The translations under genes and the position numbers were made by a program. The notes beneath the pieces were generated by a model, which was given only the letters and a program-made list of their open reading frames with translations, searched no databases and was not told where the DNA came from. Source: Leadbetterella lacunae (GTDB taxonomy: Bacteria; Bacteroidota; Bacteroidia; Cytophagales; Spirosomataceae). From it: a DNA stretch of 64,000 nucleotides. Location of the stretch: contig NZ_JBHRYQ010000001.1 in NCBI RefSeq assembly GCF_042649125.1, positions 434,001-498,000 of the forward strand. Reading direction: 5' to 3'. Positions 8,838 to 17,544 of the stretch are shown in pieces. Numbering within the stretch: the first letter of the stretch is position 1; each line of letters opens with the position of its first letter.

Positions 8838-9464
8838 TTAAAGATTAAAGCCAAAGTGAAAGCCCGGTTCTCCTATGATGAATTTGGGCCATTTATCGTC
8901 TAGTTGTTTAAAACCATCTGGCAATTTGGTGTGATAAGCCCGGTGCGTAATGGCTAACGATGGCTGTAAGAAAAACCTGTCTTTGAATAGTTTAATGTGG
9001 TACCCAACCCGGTAGGTGTTAAAAACCTGAAAACCATTCCCAATTTTATCGCCTTCGTCATTCATGAATTTCTGTAAAGTAGGCATAACATTGAGTTCAG
9101 TATATAATCCTTTGTGCAAAAAATGCTGATATGCCACAGAAAGGCCAAACTCACGCACGTATCCGGGGAATTTTTCTTCCGGCTTTCCGTATGAATTATT
9201 AAAAAATGGATGAATGCCATTGGGCCATGCATATTTCCAGGTTTTGGGCTCTAAAATAAGCACATCTTTGCCGCTTAGTCGGTAGCCGATATTCAGCTGA
9301 GCAAAGTCAGGGGGATTTGTAGGGGCCAAATTACCCAATAAAAATACCGTACTTCCTAAGTACCAACGCTTGTAGGTGCTGTCTGCTTTTGTATATTGTG
9401 CTTTTATATTTGGTGCATTTGTTATCGTTAAAATAAAAGCGTACCATAAAATTTTCTTCTTCAT
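8838..9464 (-). CDS. Outer-membrane beta-barrel-like protein, copy 1
   Basis: 208 aa from the ATG giving a signal peptide (MKKKILWYAFILTIT...IKAQ). The open frame extends 22 codons upstream, but that would overlap the promoter. Paralogue of 9664-10290: shared ADSTYKRW(Y/F)(L/V)GST, NIGYR, VAYQHF, YRxGYxIKL(F/L)K(D/N)RFFLxPSxxxTHxxxxT, and the end GFHFGFNL. Alternating strands and a terminal aromatic residue fit a small barrel. Function unknown. Likely controlled with its paralogue through the box at 9522-9543. Confidence 0.65.
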   Translation of the reverse strand: MKKKILWYAFILTITNAPNIKAQYTKADSTYKRWYLGSTVFLLGNLAPTNPPDFAQLNIGYRLSGKDVLILEPKTWKYAWPNGIHPFFNNSYGKPEEKFPGYVREFGLSVAYQHFLHKGLYTELNVMPTLQKFMNDEGDKIGNGFQVFNTYRVGYHIKLFKDRFFLQPSLAITHRAYHTKLPDGFKQLDDKWPKFIIGEPGFHFGFNL

Positions 9465-9494
9465 ATCTTTCCTATTTGTTGTTATCTGATGTGA

Positions 9495-9543
9495 CAAAAG
9501 TATTTGGCTACCGAGCTTAAACTCGTTCACTTAAGTTAAGAAA
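9495..9543 (-). promoter_or_regulatory. Promoter and operator of outer-membrane protein copy 1
   Basis: -7 box TACTTTTG (9495-9502, minus strand) and, 19 bp further upstream, the box CTCGTTCACTTAAGTTAAG (plus-strand reading 9522-9540). Box and spacing are identical at 10320-10368. Core TTAACTTAAGTGAA is a 14-bp near-palindrome of the Crp/Fnr kind, placed where an activator would sit. Confidence 0.55.
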
Positions 9544-9663
9544 AACCTTTTTTGTCATTTAGTACCATTTTTACCAATGGTGCGTATATCCACGGATTTT
9601 GATTTTACTTCTAAAAAAAAATCGAGCTTGATTGGGTAGTTTGGCTTATTCGCTTGCTTATGC

Positions 9664-10290
9664 TTAAAAGTTAAAACCAAAGTGAAGCCCCGGCTCATAG
9701 CCAAAGTATTTGGGCCATTTGCTTTCTACGGCCTTAAATGCCGCCGGCACATTGGTCCGGACTGGCCAATGTGTAAACCCAATAGAAGGCTCTATAAAGA
9801 AGCGGTTTTTAAGCAGTTTTATTTGGTAACCCAATCGGTAGGTCATGTATAAGGTGTAGCCATTTCCAATCTTTTTGTTGTCCTCATCCAGAAATTTTTC
9901 AAAGGCATTTAGTGCATGAGCGGATGTGTACACACCTTTCCACCAAAAATGCTGGTAAGCCACCGTAGGGGCAAGTATACGAACATGCCCCGGATAGTTG
10001 AGACCCGGTGCATCAAAAGATGGCCCCCAAGGAATACCCAAAGGCCAGGTATAGATGGATTTTTTAAACTCAAAGGAAACGGCATCTTTGGGGCTAAACC
10101 TGTAGCCAATGTTTATTTGGACAAATTTTGGGGGATTGGGGTCATCCGGAATAAAATTTCCCAGCATTAAAAAGGTACTGCCTACAAACCATTTTTTGTA
10201 GGTGCTGTCTGACTTGGGATGTTGAGCTTTTAGTTGTAGCAAACTTGCCATCAGTAAGACCAAACTCAGGGCTATTATTTTCTTTTGCAT
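9664..10290 (-). CDS. Outer-membrane beta-barrel-like protein, copy 2
   Basis: 208 aa, signal peptide MQKKIIALSLVLLMASLLQLKAQ. About half identical by eye to 8838-9464, with the same length and ending (GLHFGFNF). Tandem duplicates with matching promoters. Lies directly downstream of a Crp/Fnr gene on the same strand, but has its own promoter in the 83-bp gap. Confidence 0.65.
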   Translation of the reverse strand: MQKKIIALSLVLLMASLLQLKAQHPKSDSTYKKWFVGSTFLMLGNFIPDDPNPPKFVQINIGYRFSPKDAVSFEFKKSIYTWPLGIPWGPSFDAPGLNYPGHVRILAPTVAYQHFWWKGVYTSAHALNAFEKFLDEDNKKIGNGYTLYMTYRLGYQIKLLKNRFFIEPSIGFTHWPVRTNVPAAFKAVESKWPKYFGYEPGLHFGFNF

Positions 10291-10319
10291 TTCTTTACTG
10301 TTAATGTTAATCGATGCTG

Positions 10320-10368
10320 CAAAAGTAGTTTGGGGAGCTACTGTAACTCGTTCACTTAAGTTAAGAAA
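10320..10368 (-). promoter_or_regulatory. Promoter and operator of outer-membrane protein copy 2
   Basis: TACTTTTG at 10320-10327 and the same 19-nt box at 10347-10365, with the same 19-bp spacing as at 9495-9543. Inferred target of the neighbouring Crp/Fnr regulator. Confidence 0.55.
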
Positions 10369-10373
10369 AGAAC

Positions 10374-10955
10374 TTAGTCTTTGCTTTTTTCAACGATTCT
10401 TGCCCGTATGCGGCTTAAAGATTGTGGTTTCATTCCTAAAAAACTCGCGAGTTGGTGTTGAGGCACACGCTGGATAAGGTCAGGCCTTTTTTCCATCAGG
10501 TTGAGGTATCGCTGCTCGGGCGATGAGGTTTTGAAGGCGTCAAAGTCTACTTGTTTTTTAGCTAGCAACTCTTCCGACAATTTTCTGCACATGACATCAA
10601 ACTTTGGGAATTTGGTGTTTATTTCTACTTCCATGTCAGAATCTGAAACTAAAACTATGCTGTCTTCCACACAAGAAATGAAATATTCTGAAGGTGTTTT
10701 GTTGATTACACAGTTAGGCGTCAATGCGTCCATTTCTGTATAAAAAGCAGTGGTTTTTTCTTCACCCTCTATCACATAATAGGTTCTTATGCAGCCTTTT
10801 AAAACAAAGTAGCTGTTTTTTGTTTTTTGACCTTCGTTGAGCAAAATCATTCCTTTTTTTACCGAGCGAAATATATCCAAAGAAACGATCGCATTTTTCT
10901 CGTCTTCATTTAGCGTGATGTACTTTGAGATAAAGTCAAATAATAAGTTTTGCAT
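10374..10955 (-). CDS. Crp/Fnr-family transcriptional regulator
   Basis: 193 aa. N-terminal cNMP-binding fold (LLNEGQKTKNSYFVLKGCIRTYYVIEGEEKTTAFY) and a C-terminal HTH region (QRVPQHQLASFLGMKPQSLSRIRARI). Typical length for Bacteroidota Crp-like regulators, which usually lack canonical cAMP-binding residues. Likely activates the two outer-membrane protein genes downstream (inference from the shared box). Confidence 0.8.
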   Translation of the reverse strand: MQNLLFDFISKYITLNEDEKNAIVSLDIFRSVKKGMILLNEGQKTKNSYFVLKGCIRTYYVIEGEEKTTAFYTEMDALTPNCVINKTPSEYFISCVEDSIVLVSDSDMEVEINTKFPKFDVMCRKLSEELLAKKQVDFDAFKTSSPEQRYLNLMEKRPDLIQRVPQHQLASFLGMKPQSLSRIRARIVEKSKD

Positions 10956-11192
10956 TATGTTTTAAGTAGTTAAAGTATGCTTTTACACTTTGGGCTGAGA
11001 AATTTCGATTATAAAAAGCGATCAAATTGACACTTCAGTGAGGTCAAATTTATTAATTTGTTTTTGAAATCCTTAGAGTAAATCGGCCTTTCTTTTTTTT
11101 GGACTTTAAATAAATAACAAGCAAGTTTAAAAATGTGCCCGATTAAATGCTCAGAAGAATAGATTAAAATAAGATTATGTAGCTTCTTAGTT

Positions 11193-12128
11193 TCATTTTT
11201 GAGCGAGTAACCATTTTATTAGTTCGTCGTTGTCCACAATACTCCAGGAGTGCGGGTGTCTGCTGTTGTCGGGTTTTCGGTATCCCTTGTTTTGGGTTGT
11301 GATGAGCGTTGCCTTGGTATTTCCGAGTCTATTTAGTTCGTTTATCAGGGCCGAGCACTCCGTTGCGTTCATGCTGGTATAGTCGGCTCTGCGTTCTTTC
11401 ATCCACCAATTGATATCCGGTTCGGTGTAAATTCGCAAAGGCATTTTACTTAACTTTTTTATAGCTGTTTGGGTAGTGTCTGAAAACGAATACGGCGAAA
11501 ACTTATAATATTCGGATAGATAATCCGCTGGACTTCCACCGGTTTCTTTCTCGAGCCTTTCGATAATATATATGTTTTCTGGGTTGGGTTCACTTTCTTT
11601 TGAAAGGCGAATGTCTCGCTTTGCTGAGTTGTAAACCCTTTCGAAGTCTAACGGTGGGTCTATGGCAAAAATGGCCGTGGGTTTTGTGGGTGCGTTTTCA
11701 GTATATTTGAGGGTGCAGCTACCGCCTATGGAATAACCACCTACATAAAATCTAAGGTCTGTAAGCGGGTGTTTCACCCTTACGTCTTTGAGTATTCGAT
11801 TGAAACTTTGCTGCGTGAGACTGTCCACGCCAAACGATAAAACGCCATCTTGAAAAGTGGGAATGATAGTCAATATGCCATTTGAGGCTAATTTAGTGGG
11901 CAAATCGGTTTGTTGCATAACCCGCTCCGCCGTTTCACCAAAACCCGGGAGTAAAAATAGGTAGCCCCGCCAAGGAAGTTTGGGTGGGTAAATGACCGTA
12001 TAACAGTTTTTTGAGGAGTCCGTTTGGTCGAGGTAAACTTTTTCTATTTTGGGAATACCGGACTTTTGAGCAATGCTAGTGTTTGCAAATAAAATGAAGG
12101 TCAAAAAAGTGATTAAAAGTTTTGCCAT
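11193..12128 (-). CDS. Exported alpha/beta hydrolase
   Basis: 311 aa from the ATG that gives a signal peptide (MAKLLITFLTFILFANTSIAQ). The frame is open 22 codons further upstream. Nucleophile elbow GYSIGG (FYVGGYSIGGSCTLKY) and oxyanion region LLPGFGETAE. C-terminal His likely in SRHPHSWSIVD. Periplasmic esterase or lipase-like; substrate unknown. Confidence 0.65.
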   Translation of the reverse strand: MAKLLITFLTFILFANTSIAQKSGIPKIEKVYLDQTDSSKNCYTVIYPPKLPWRGYLFLLPGFGETAERVMQQTDLPTKLASNGILTIIPTFQDGVLSFGVDSLTQQSFNRILKDVRVKHPLTDLRFYVGGYSIGGSCTLKYTENAPTKPTAIFAIDPPLDFERVYNSAKRDIRLSKESEPNPENIYIIERLEKETGGSPADYLSEYYKFSPYSFSDTTQTAIKKLSKMPLRIYTEPDINWWMKERRADYTSMNATECSALINELNRLGNTKATLITTQNKGYRKPDNSRHPHSWSIVDNDELIKWLLAQK

Positions 12129-12242
12129 GGGTTTACCTATTTTTTGATTCTGCGTTTTAGGACTAAATTTAGATAAATGATTTTTATGCTGCAAAGGGGA
12201 GAGAGCCCCAAAAGCAAAATCAAGTTAATGCTACTTTTATTT

Positions 12243-12992
12243 TCAATTAGTTATTCCTTTACCAAGCGTCAAACAAAAAGCTATGTAAAGTATAAACACG
12301 GCTAGTTCCACATAATAATTTTGTCTGAATTGGTATGTTTTGTCTATTGTGTTTTTTCTAAATTTTAAAAAAAGAATGGGTAATGAGGCCGCCATTTCGA
12401 GTAAGCCTTCTAATCCAGAATGTAGCCTGTCGGTGGCATAAAATAGGCCTGCCACAAAGGATCCGAGAGCAGCAAATATAAATGAATAGAGAATGTTATG
12501 TTTTGTTAAAGGCTCGGTTTGTTGTTCATTAGTGTCCAAACTTAGATAATAATTCAAGATGCGTAGGATCATCATGTAAAATAAGATACCTGCTGAAATT
12601 AATAAAATTTTGCTGTACGGTTCGCTTAAAAGCTCTTTCATTGCAAATGTCCAATCGCCAGTATGGCTTATTGCCGAATGTAGAATTGTTCCTGAAAACC
12701 AGAATAAATTATACGCTGTTACTTGAAATAAAAATAGCTGGGCAAAAGATGATTTGGTTAACATATAATATGACAAGCCACCAAAAAACAAATTTGCTAT
12801 TGGACCGCCGATGTCTACCAAAATATTTCCTGGGGAACTTTTAAAATAGACCATCGTCAAAAGCTCAATTTTATTTCCAGTAATCAAACTAGTTCCTCCG
12901 TGTCCTATTACTTCGTGAATGATGTCAGCAACCATATAAGACAAGATGCCTATTGCCGCCAAATACCATAATTTTTTATTTTGTTTATTCAT
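12243..12992 (-). CDS. Membrane protein with an HEVxGH zinc-protease-like motif
   Basis: 249 aa from the ATG at 12990-12992 (MNKQNKKLWYLAAIGIL). Seven or so hydrophobic segments. Segment 1 carries VADIIHEVIGHGGTSL, an HExxGH site as in M50-like or related integral metalloproteases, and ILVDIGGPIANL follows. Either an intramembrane protease or a degenerate relative. Nothing in the neighbourhood suggests the substrate. Confidence 0.55.
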   Translation of the reverse strand: MNKQNKKLWYLAAIGILSYMVADIIHEVIGHGGTSLITGNKIELLTMVYFKSSPGNILVDIGGPIANLFFGGLSYYMLTKSSFAQLFLFQVTAYNLFWFSGTILHSAISHTGDWTFAMKELLSEPYSKILLISAGILFYMMILRILNYYLSLDTNEQQTEPLTKHNILYSFIFAALGSFVAGLFYATDRLHSGLEGLLEMAASLPILFLKFRKNTIDKTYQFRQNYYVELAVFILYIAFCLTLGKGITN

Positions 12993-13031
12993 AGCTCCAT
13001 GTTCATATGTTCGAATATCGGTCAGCATCAC

Positions 13032-13374
13032 TAAAATCCTGCATCTAATTTATAGCAATTGGAGCATTATTAAATATGCATTTCAATTTAAATGCAGCCA
13101 ATTTTTATTAACCACAATGAATCATGAATAAAAAGGTTAAATCAAGTCTTTTTAAAGGAAATTTAAGGGTAGATAAGGAAGTGGTTGTTGTGTTTTATTA
13201 GCCATTATCATGATATTTTATTTATGTATTTGTCTTGAGAGAAACTTGAAAGTTGTAATTATGGAGCTATTGTAGAGTAGATGAAATGTCTGAAAGAATC
13301 TCAAAATGAGGATTTTAAAGTAAAGTATTGTATTAGAAGCAAAAAAGCCACTCAAAACAAAAATGAACTACACT
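13032..13374. other. Non-coding stretch at the left edge of the array
   Basis: AT-rich, no gene. The short plus-strand frame here has no family resemblance. It separates the last chromosomal gene from the first array-associated sequence (IS91-like tail at 13375). Confidence 0.5.
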
Positions 13375-13481
13375 TAAAATCTGATCGCAATATGACGAGA
13401 AACTAACAAAGGTTAAGCTCTATCCTTCGCGGCCCGATTACTTTCATCGCTTGGCTGTTGGCCACGACTAACGCATAGCTG
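13375..13481 (+). mobile_element. Solo 3' end of an IS91-like element
   Basis: Starts AAAACAAAAATGAACTAC, contains AAAGGTTAAG, GCGGCCCGATTACTTTCATC and ends CATAGCT directly before GTT (13482-13484). Aligns with the tail at 24480-24662 and, at the end, with the complete element's tail at 31031-31099. It replaces the rest of the attC of cassette 16. Confidence 0.65.
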
Positions 13482-13495
13482 TTGTAAAGGGTGGT

Positions 13496-13799
13496 TTACT
13501 TGGTTTCCTCTTTCAATTTTTGAGGGTTCATCCTATTGTCATAAATTGTCACAATATTAATAGTTTTTGAATCAAACCGATAAAATACAGAAGTTTGCTT
13601 CGTAACAACAAGCATATACAGCCCTTTTAAAAAATCAGTTTTTTGACAGCTTTCTGGGTATTTTTGAATTTGATTAAGCGATTTGTCTAGTTTTTTTATA
13701 AATTCTAATTTAACTTTCAAAGACCATTCTGTTTCAAGATATTCAAGTAGTTTATCAAGGTTTTTTTGACGCTCTCTTGGATAATTTTATTATCCTCAT
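13496..13799 (-). pseudogene. RelE/ParE-type toxin, frameshifted
   Basis: The ATG at 13797-13799 overlaps the antitoxin stop (TAATG). It reads MRIIKLSKRASKK then hits a stop. Removing one A from the run of seven (13762-13768) gives an open frame to 13496: ...SKNLDKLLEYLETEWSLKVKLEFIKKL...VVTKQTSVFYRFDSKTINIVTIYDNR. The span is 304 bp, exactly one base too long. ParE/RelE-like toxin, probably inactivated (or a sequencing error in the homopolymer). Confidence 0.7.
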
Positions 13800-14020
13800 T
13801 ATCTATGTTTCTGCATAAAATCTTCGTAATCCACAACTTCTCCATTTTCTATTTCATTGATGCCTAGTATAATATCATCCTTTTGGTCTTTAGAAAGATT
13901 TGTCCAAAAATCCCCGGTTTTATTGGGATTAAAAAGTGCTTTTATTGATTCCAAAATGTTTGGATTATTAGTTTCTAAAACCAATTTCATTATCTCTAAT
14001 TTTTCGGCCTGAATATTCAT
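13799..14020 (-). CDS. Putative type II antitoxin
   Basis: 73 aa: MNIQAEKLEIMKLVLETNNPNILESIKALF...DQKDDIILGINEIENGEVVDYEDFMQKHR. The C-terminal pattern 'GxxEIExGEVVDYEDFM' is typical of small antitoxins encoded before RelE-like toxins in Bacteroidota. It precedes the toxin by overlap, the usual order. Confidence 0.7.
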   Translation of the reverse strand: MNIQAEKLEIMKLVLETNNPNILESIKALFNPNKTGDFWTNLSKDQKDDIILGINEIENGEVVDYEDFMQKHR

Positions 14021-14089
14021 AATTTTAGTCTTTATGCAAATCTATAAATTTTATTTGAGAGTATTTTACAATGTATGAAGCCACCATTC

Positions 14090-14213
14090 TTTACAACGTT
14101 TTGGGGTTTTGCGATGATAGAAAAATAGAGGCACAAATGTTAACATCATCACCTATATCAAATATATAAAAAAATGTTCAAGTTTGCACAAATGCTTCAC
14201 TTTTACAAAACCC
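14090..14213 (-). other. attC-like site of cassette 15, interrupted
   Basis: AACGTTTTGGGGTTTTGCG (14095-14113) pairs with CTTTTACAAAACCCATG (about 14201-14215). Arms match those of the attC at 23456-23588. The distal GTT has been lost to the intron remnant that follows. Confidence 0.65.
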
Positions 14214-14345
14214 ATGAATATGCCATATAAATCCATAAAATGGATAATCCAAGGGGTGAAAGACTGACACGTATACGAAACCCGTACTTACGGTAGTGTT
14301 AGAGCCCCAGCCTATTTTGTTTTTTGGTGGGTCGAGATACTCGAT
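14214..14345 (+). mobile_element. Degraded group II intron remnant
   Basis: GAATATGCCATATAAATCC followed by TGGATAATCC and GGGTGAAAGACTG matches the 5' ends of the intron copies at 19765 and 21950. GTACTTACGGTAGTGTTAGAG and the end GATACTCGAT match their 3' ends. Everything between is deleted. About 130 bp. Confidence 0.65.
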
Positions 14346-14365
14346 AGTTTATGGTTTTATTTTTT

Positions 14366-15202
14366 CTATGCCAATACAGCAATCATATCGAATATTTTCT
14401 CACCAAGTCTTTTCTCACCGATTATTTCAGATGATTCAATGGCTTCTTTCCTTGTCATTCCTTTTGTGAATATTTTCCAAGCATGTTCAAATCCGATTCT
14501 TACTTCACTTTTAGGTTTAGCATTAATAGAGGTTAATAGTTCCCAACCATTTTCATAGTATAGAAACCAACTTTTTTCTGTTTTTCCTATAAAAGTAAAT
14601 TTTATTAAATCCTTAGCTTCTCCTTTTACATTTCGATAATGATGGGGAAGGGCTCTAACTGAAGTATCTAAATATGGTAAGTACCATTTTGCTTCAAGTA
14701 ACTTTTGTTCGTCACCAACGGCCAGTCTAATCTGTTGTTGATGATGCCATTTTTCGGTGTATTCCCTTGCAATGTGAAACCAATTTTTTGATTCATTCTC
14801 TCCTGCCCAAGCTACTGAGAATTCAGCTTTATCGTTGAGGTTTAAGGTGGCTAAGAAATCGCAATATTCTTTTCCCGAAGACTTTAGTAAATCAATTATG
14901 ACTTTTGGGCTGAGTCTTTTAGTCGCTTTGACCCAATCAGCATTTAGTCTATTTAAGAAATCTATTAAATCTTGATATGAGTTAATATTTTCAGGTTTTT
15001 CGCCATAATATTCATCACGTAGCATTGAAAGTGTTCTCAAATTCCCGTCTAGTAAGTGGACAGCAACATCTTTCACTTTCCATTTTGGAGCGATTGTTTG
15101 TTTTTCCCAATCTTCAGCTGATAACCCTTCCAACAACTTGAAAAGCTTCTTGTCAAGTTCTGGTATCAGGGCAATTACATTAATTTTCTCTGGCTTATTC
15201 AT
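14366..15202 (-). CDS. Maleylpyruvate isomerase/DinB-like protein, cassette-borne
   Basis: 278 aa. LIPELDKKLFKLLEGLSAEDWEKQTIAPKWKVKDVAVHLLDGNLRTLSML matches the MDMPI N-terminal (DinB superfamily four-helix metal-binding) pattern, with His in VKDVAVHLLD and in REYTEKWHHQQQIR. Family members are thiol-dependent metalloenzymes; the substrate is unknown. Other DinB relatives ride in cassettes at 23625 and 27237. Confidence 0.7.
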   Translation of the reverse strand: MNKPEKINVIALIPELDKKLFKLLEGLSAEDWEKQTIAPKWKVKDVAVHLLDGNLRTLSMLRDEYYGEKPENINSYQDLIDFLNRLNADWVKATKRLSPKVIIDLLKSSGKEYCDFLATLNLNDKAEFSVAWAGENESKNWFHIAREYTEKWHHQQQIRLAVGDEQKLLEAKWYLPYLDTSVRALPHHYRNVKGEAKDLIKFTFIGKTEKSWFLYYENGWELLTSINAKPKSEVRIGFEHAWKIFTKGMTRKEAIESSEIIGEKRLGEKIFDMIAVLA

Positions 15203-15489
15203 TTTTCTTTAAATCACACACAACATTCAAGTATTCCCGAGTTATTGCGGGTGTGCGTTTAGGGTTCAATTTATGCAAATTATTTTAACCCGCAATAAGT
15301 CATCAACAAATCCAATCGACAAAGCTGCTTCGATATTTGTTGGGGTAACTTAGATTAGAAGCCTACCTATGGGATTTTTTTACTTCTTTAGCGTTCTGGT
15401 TATTTATTCAATGATAGATTTTAGGGGACTTTTTATTGTCAAAAGCTATTCTTTTTTGACTTTCAAAATTTAACTACATATACCGGAAA
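15203..15489. other. attC-like left arm of cassette 14 and non-coding DNA
   Basis: CACACAACATTCAAG at 15218 starts the site. GTTATTGCGGGT (about 15240-15251) pairs with AACCCGCAATAAG (about 15289-15301). The remainder to 15489 has no gene. The distal half of the attC is replaced by the IS91-like fragment. Confidence 0.5.
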
Positions 15490-15857
15490 AAGTGCGGCCT
15501 TGTTCATGCGGAACGCCGTCCGGCTGCAAAAAAGGCACTTTAAGAACCATCTTGAGCTTTGATTATCGAGGGCCACCTAGTTTTTATCAGGAAATGTGGG
15601 CTACTATAAATTCCTCAACTCAAAAATGAGCTTGGGTAAGGGAATCTATGTCCACAGGAAAAAATAAATGAGTAACTATTGAGTAAAAAACAGCAAATAA
15701 AACACTTAAGACATTAAAACCCGAAATGCACTACTAATAAAATCAAAATCTAACATAACGAAAAACCCATAGCGGGCAAAAGTGGTGAAAAACTACCGAA
15801 GGTTAAGTTCAACATTGCTTTCATCGCATGTCCTGCGGACACGACGAAAGCTTAGCT
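15490..15857 (+). mobile_element. Truncated 3' fragment of the IS91-like element
   Basis: From about 15529 to 15857 nearly base-for-base identical to 30767-31099: the end of the transposase frame (KKGTLRTILSFDYRGPP), the non-coding tail, the inner inverted repeat and the terminal hairpin GCTTTCATCG...CGACGAAAGC. Ends directly before GTT at 15858-15860, the R'' box of cassette 14. The first 40 bp are more diverged. Confidence 0.8.
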
Positions 15858-15876
15858 GTTGTAAACAGTTTTTATT

Positions 15877-16179
15877 TTAATCTTTAAGCCTATTTTCAAT
15901 GTCCATTTTTTGATGTAGAATCCTTACAATCTCGATTACATTGTCTGCTGATTTTTTAGCAAATATTAAATGTGATTTTACTTTTGTCATTCTATAACCT
16001 TCTCGGATATAGTCTATTTTACGGCTTAAATTGAAATTGTTTACCATAAATTCAATTTCATCAATTATCAGATTATGGTATCTGTCAGCTTGCACTTTTG
16101 ACCATTTTTTATATGTATAAAGCCAAATTTTTTCTAAATCATTTATAGCTTTTTCGCTTATACGATATGGTTGAATCAT
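15877..16179 (-). CDS. parE: ParE-family toxin
   Basis: 100 aa: MIQPYRISEKAINDLEKIWLYTYKKWSKVQADRYHNLIIDEIEFM...KSHLIFAKKSADNVIEIVRILHQKMDIENRL. Clear ParE/RelE fold with the family's start and C-terminal 'EIVRILHxxMD'. Canonical ParE poisons DNA gyrase. Overlaps the ParD stop by 4 bp. Cassette 14, R'' GTTGTAAACAG at 15858. Confidence 0.85.
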   Translation of the reverse strand: MIQPYRISEKAINDLEKIWLYTYKKWSKVQADRYHNLIIDEIEFMVNNFNLSRKIDYIREGYRMTKVKSHLIFAKKSADNVIEIVRILHQKMDIENRLKD

Positions 16180-16445
16180 AAATATTTCCGGTGTAAGTCG
16201 TCAAGATGTTTTTGTGCATCAAAATTTTCAATCATTTGGCTATTTTCTCCCTCAACCAATGCATTTCTTAATTCTTTAAGTTTACTTTCTTCTGATTCCA
16301 ATAATCTTAACGCCGTACGAACGACCTCACTTGCAGAACTATATTTTCCTGTCGCAATCGAAGTACTAATAAAGTCCTCGAAGTGGTCTCCTAATGATAT
16401 AGATGTATTTTTTCCCATTTGATTATTTTTTTTCGAAATTACCAA
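16176..16445 (-). CDS. parD: ParD-family antitoxin
   Basis: 89 aa: SISLGDHFEDFISTSIATGKYSSASEVVRTALRLLESEESKLKELRNALVEGE, a textbook ParD ribbon-helix-helix domain with a C-terminal toxin-binding tail. Encoded before parE with a 4-bp overlap. Toxin-antitoxin cassettes are typical stabilisers of long integron arrays. Confidence 0.85.
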   Translation of the reverse strand: MVISKKNNQMGKNTSISLGDHFEDFISTSIATGKYSSASEVVRTALRLLESEESKLKELRNALVEGENSQMIENFDAQKHLDDLHRKYL

Positions 16446-16529
16446 TTCTTGGTAATTAAATCAAATAATTTTTTAGGGATTATATTAACAGTCTGTAAAT
16501 CTATTGTTTTTTGTAGTTTTTTAAATTAC

Positions 16530-16655
16530 ACACACGGTTTATGTTATAGTACCATGCGGGACAACGAAGCGATTTCATATCAGTTTACACCGACCTTTTT
16601 TGCGTGCCACAAACCTTCGAAAACCTCTGAAACCTGCATGCATTATACCGCGTGT
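16530..16655 (-). other. attC-like site of cassette 13, interrupted by intron A
   Basis: Left arm GTTATAGTACCATGCGGG (about 16541-16558), right arm CCTGCATGCATTATACC (about 16633-16649). The distal GT at the end is followed by the intron; T plus GGGTGCT resumes at 17496. The start box facing cassette 14 is decayed (no clear AAC). Confidence 0.55.
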
Positions 16656-17495
16656 GTGTGCCTTCAATGGCGAATTTAAATCCAAATAATGGATAATCCA
16701 AAGGGTGAAAGTCTGGGGCGTCTCGGTCCGCAAGCAAGAGCTTCGTTACTTTAAGATATGCAAGTGGCAAGGTTGGAGGCTTGCTAATAAGGCAAAAAAT
16801 GGCATACGAAGACCTTCTAATTTTGAGCTTTTGGGCCATGCTTTTGTGCCTACTTCCAAAAAGGGAGAGAAAGGCAAATACCAACTTGTAGTAAAAGAAA
16901 GCAGCTGGCAAAGTTTAAAACGCAAGCTAAAGGCAGCCACCAAGAAAACCAAACCATACAGTTTTGACCTGCGACTAGCCAAAATCAAAGAAGTTTATAT
17001 TGGATGGGTGAATAAAACCGATTGAGCAATGCCTGTCCCGTTTTTACGGGATATTCACGGAAAACTCAAAGCACTTGATGAGTGGTTAAGAAATAGGTTG
17101 AGGTATTGTATTTGGACGGATGGGGACGCCTAGTCTGGAAAAAGCTTGAACGTAAGCGAAAGAACCTTATTAGGCTTGGAGTGAACCAAATTCAGGCATA
17201 TCGGTGGACGGGGCCGCCCGTGAGGTCGTACAAGAATGGGAGGGTGCACTGGGCGTGCCCGGCAGCTCAAAGCCCTATTCTAAAGACTACTATCACGCTT
17301 GAAAAGCTAAGATTACGTGGTTACGAAAGTATGTTGGAGTATTATCAACGCTTGCAACCAGAGATTCAGTGAACGGGGACGCCAAGTCCGCCGTATAAAG
17401 ACGGGCACGCCTAGTGCCGTACGTACGGTGGTGTGACCGGGCTGGCGAACCAGAGGCGTACCGTAGGCTTTATGGCCTACGGCCGTCTACTCGGT
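16656..17495 (+). mobile_element. Internally deleted group II intron, copy A
   Basis: 5' end GTGTGCC and GGGTGAAAGTCTG; 3' end GTACGTACGGTGGTGTGACC (domain V region) and GGCCTACGGCCGTCTACTCGGT (domain VI, 3' end). Between them only the C-terminal maturase part of the intron protein remains (see pseudogene entry). The reverse-transcriptase domain is gone. Inserted between GT and T of the attC core. It shares its deletion structure with copies B and C, and a 24-bp hairpin insert (about 17028-17051) with copy C only. Confidence 0.8.
16750..17372 (+). pseudogene. Remnant of the group II intron maturase (copy A)
   Basis: RRPSNFELLGHAFVPT...KGKYQLVVKESSWQSLKRKLKAATKKTKPYSFDLRLAKIKEVYIGWVN is the RT-to-domain-X region. 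After a stop and frame change, KKLERKRKNLIRLGVNQIQA and AQSPILKTTITLEKLRLRGYESMLEYY finish the maturase tail. No RT catalytic domain and no HNH endonuclease, so it cannot be an autonomous protein. Confidence 0.75.
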
Positions 17496-17544
17496 TGGGT
17501 GCTGCTGCTTTTATTCGGTATATAGATAACTTCCCTAAAAAGGC

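Larger units (their letters stand above)
13482..14096 (-). mobile_element. Gene cassette 16 (toxin-antitoxin), last of the array
   Basis: R'' box GTTGTAAAGGGTGG at 13482 and start box (minus) GTTGTAAAGAATGG at the 14096/14097 junction are inverted copies, matching over GTTGTAAAG..TGG. The cassette carries a frameshifted toxin and its antitoxin. Confidence 0.8.
14097..15224 (-). mobile_element. Gene cassette 15 (MPI/DinB-like protein)
   Basis: Left boundary attC begins TTTACAACGTTTTGGGG at 14091. Right boundary CACACAAC at 15218-15225. Its own attC carries a degraded group II intron, so the R'' box cannot be matched cleanly to the start box. The boundary is therefore less certain than for other cassettes. 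Confidence 0.55.

Noticed and set aside
15804..15857. The shared 100-bp tail as an attC variant
   Set aside because: It continues into transposase coding sequence and recurs at the complete IS91-like element, so it is the IS end adjoining an attC core.
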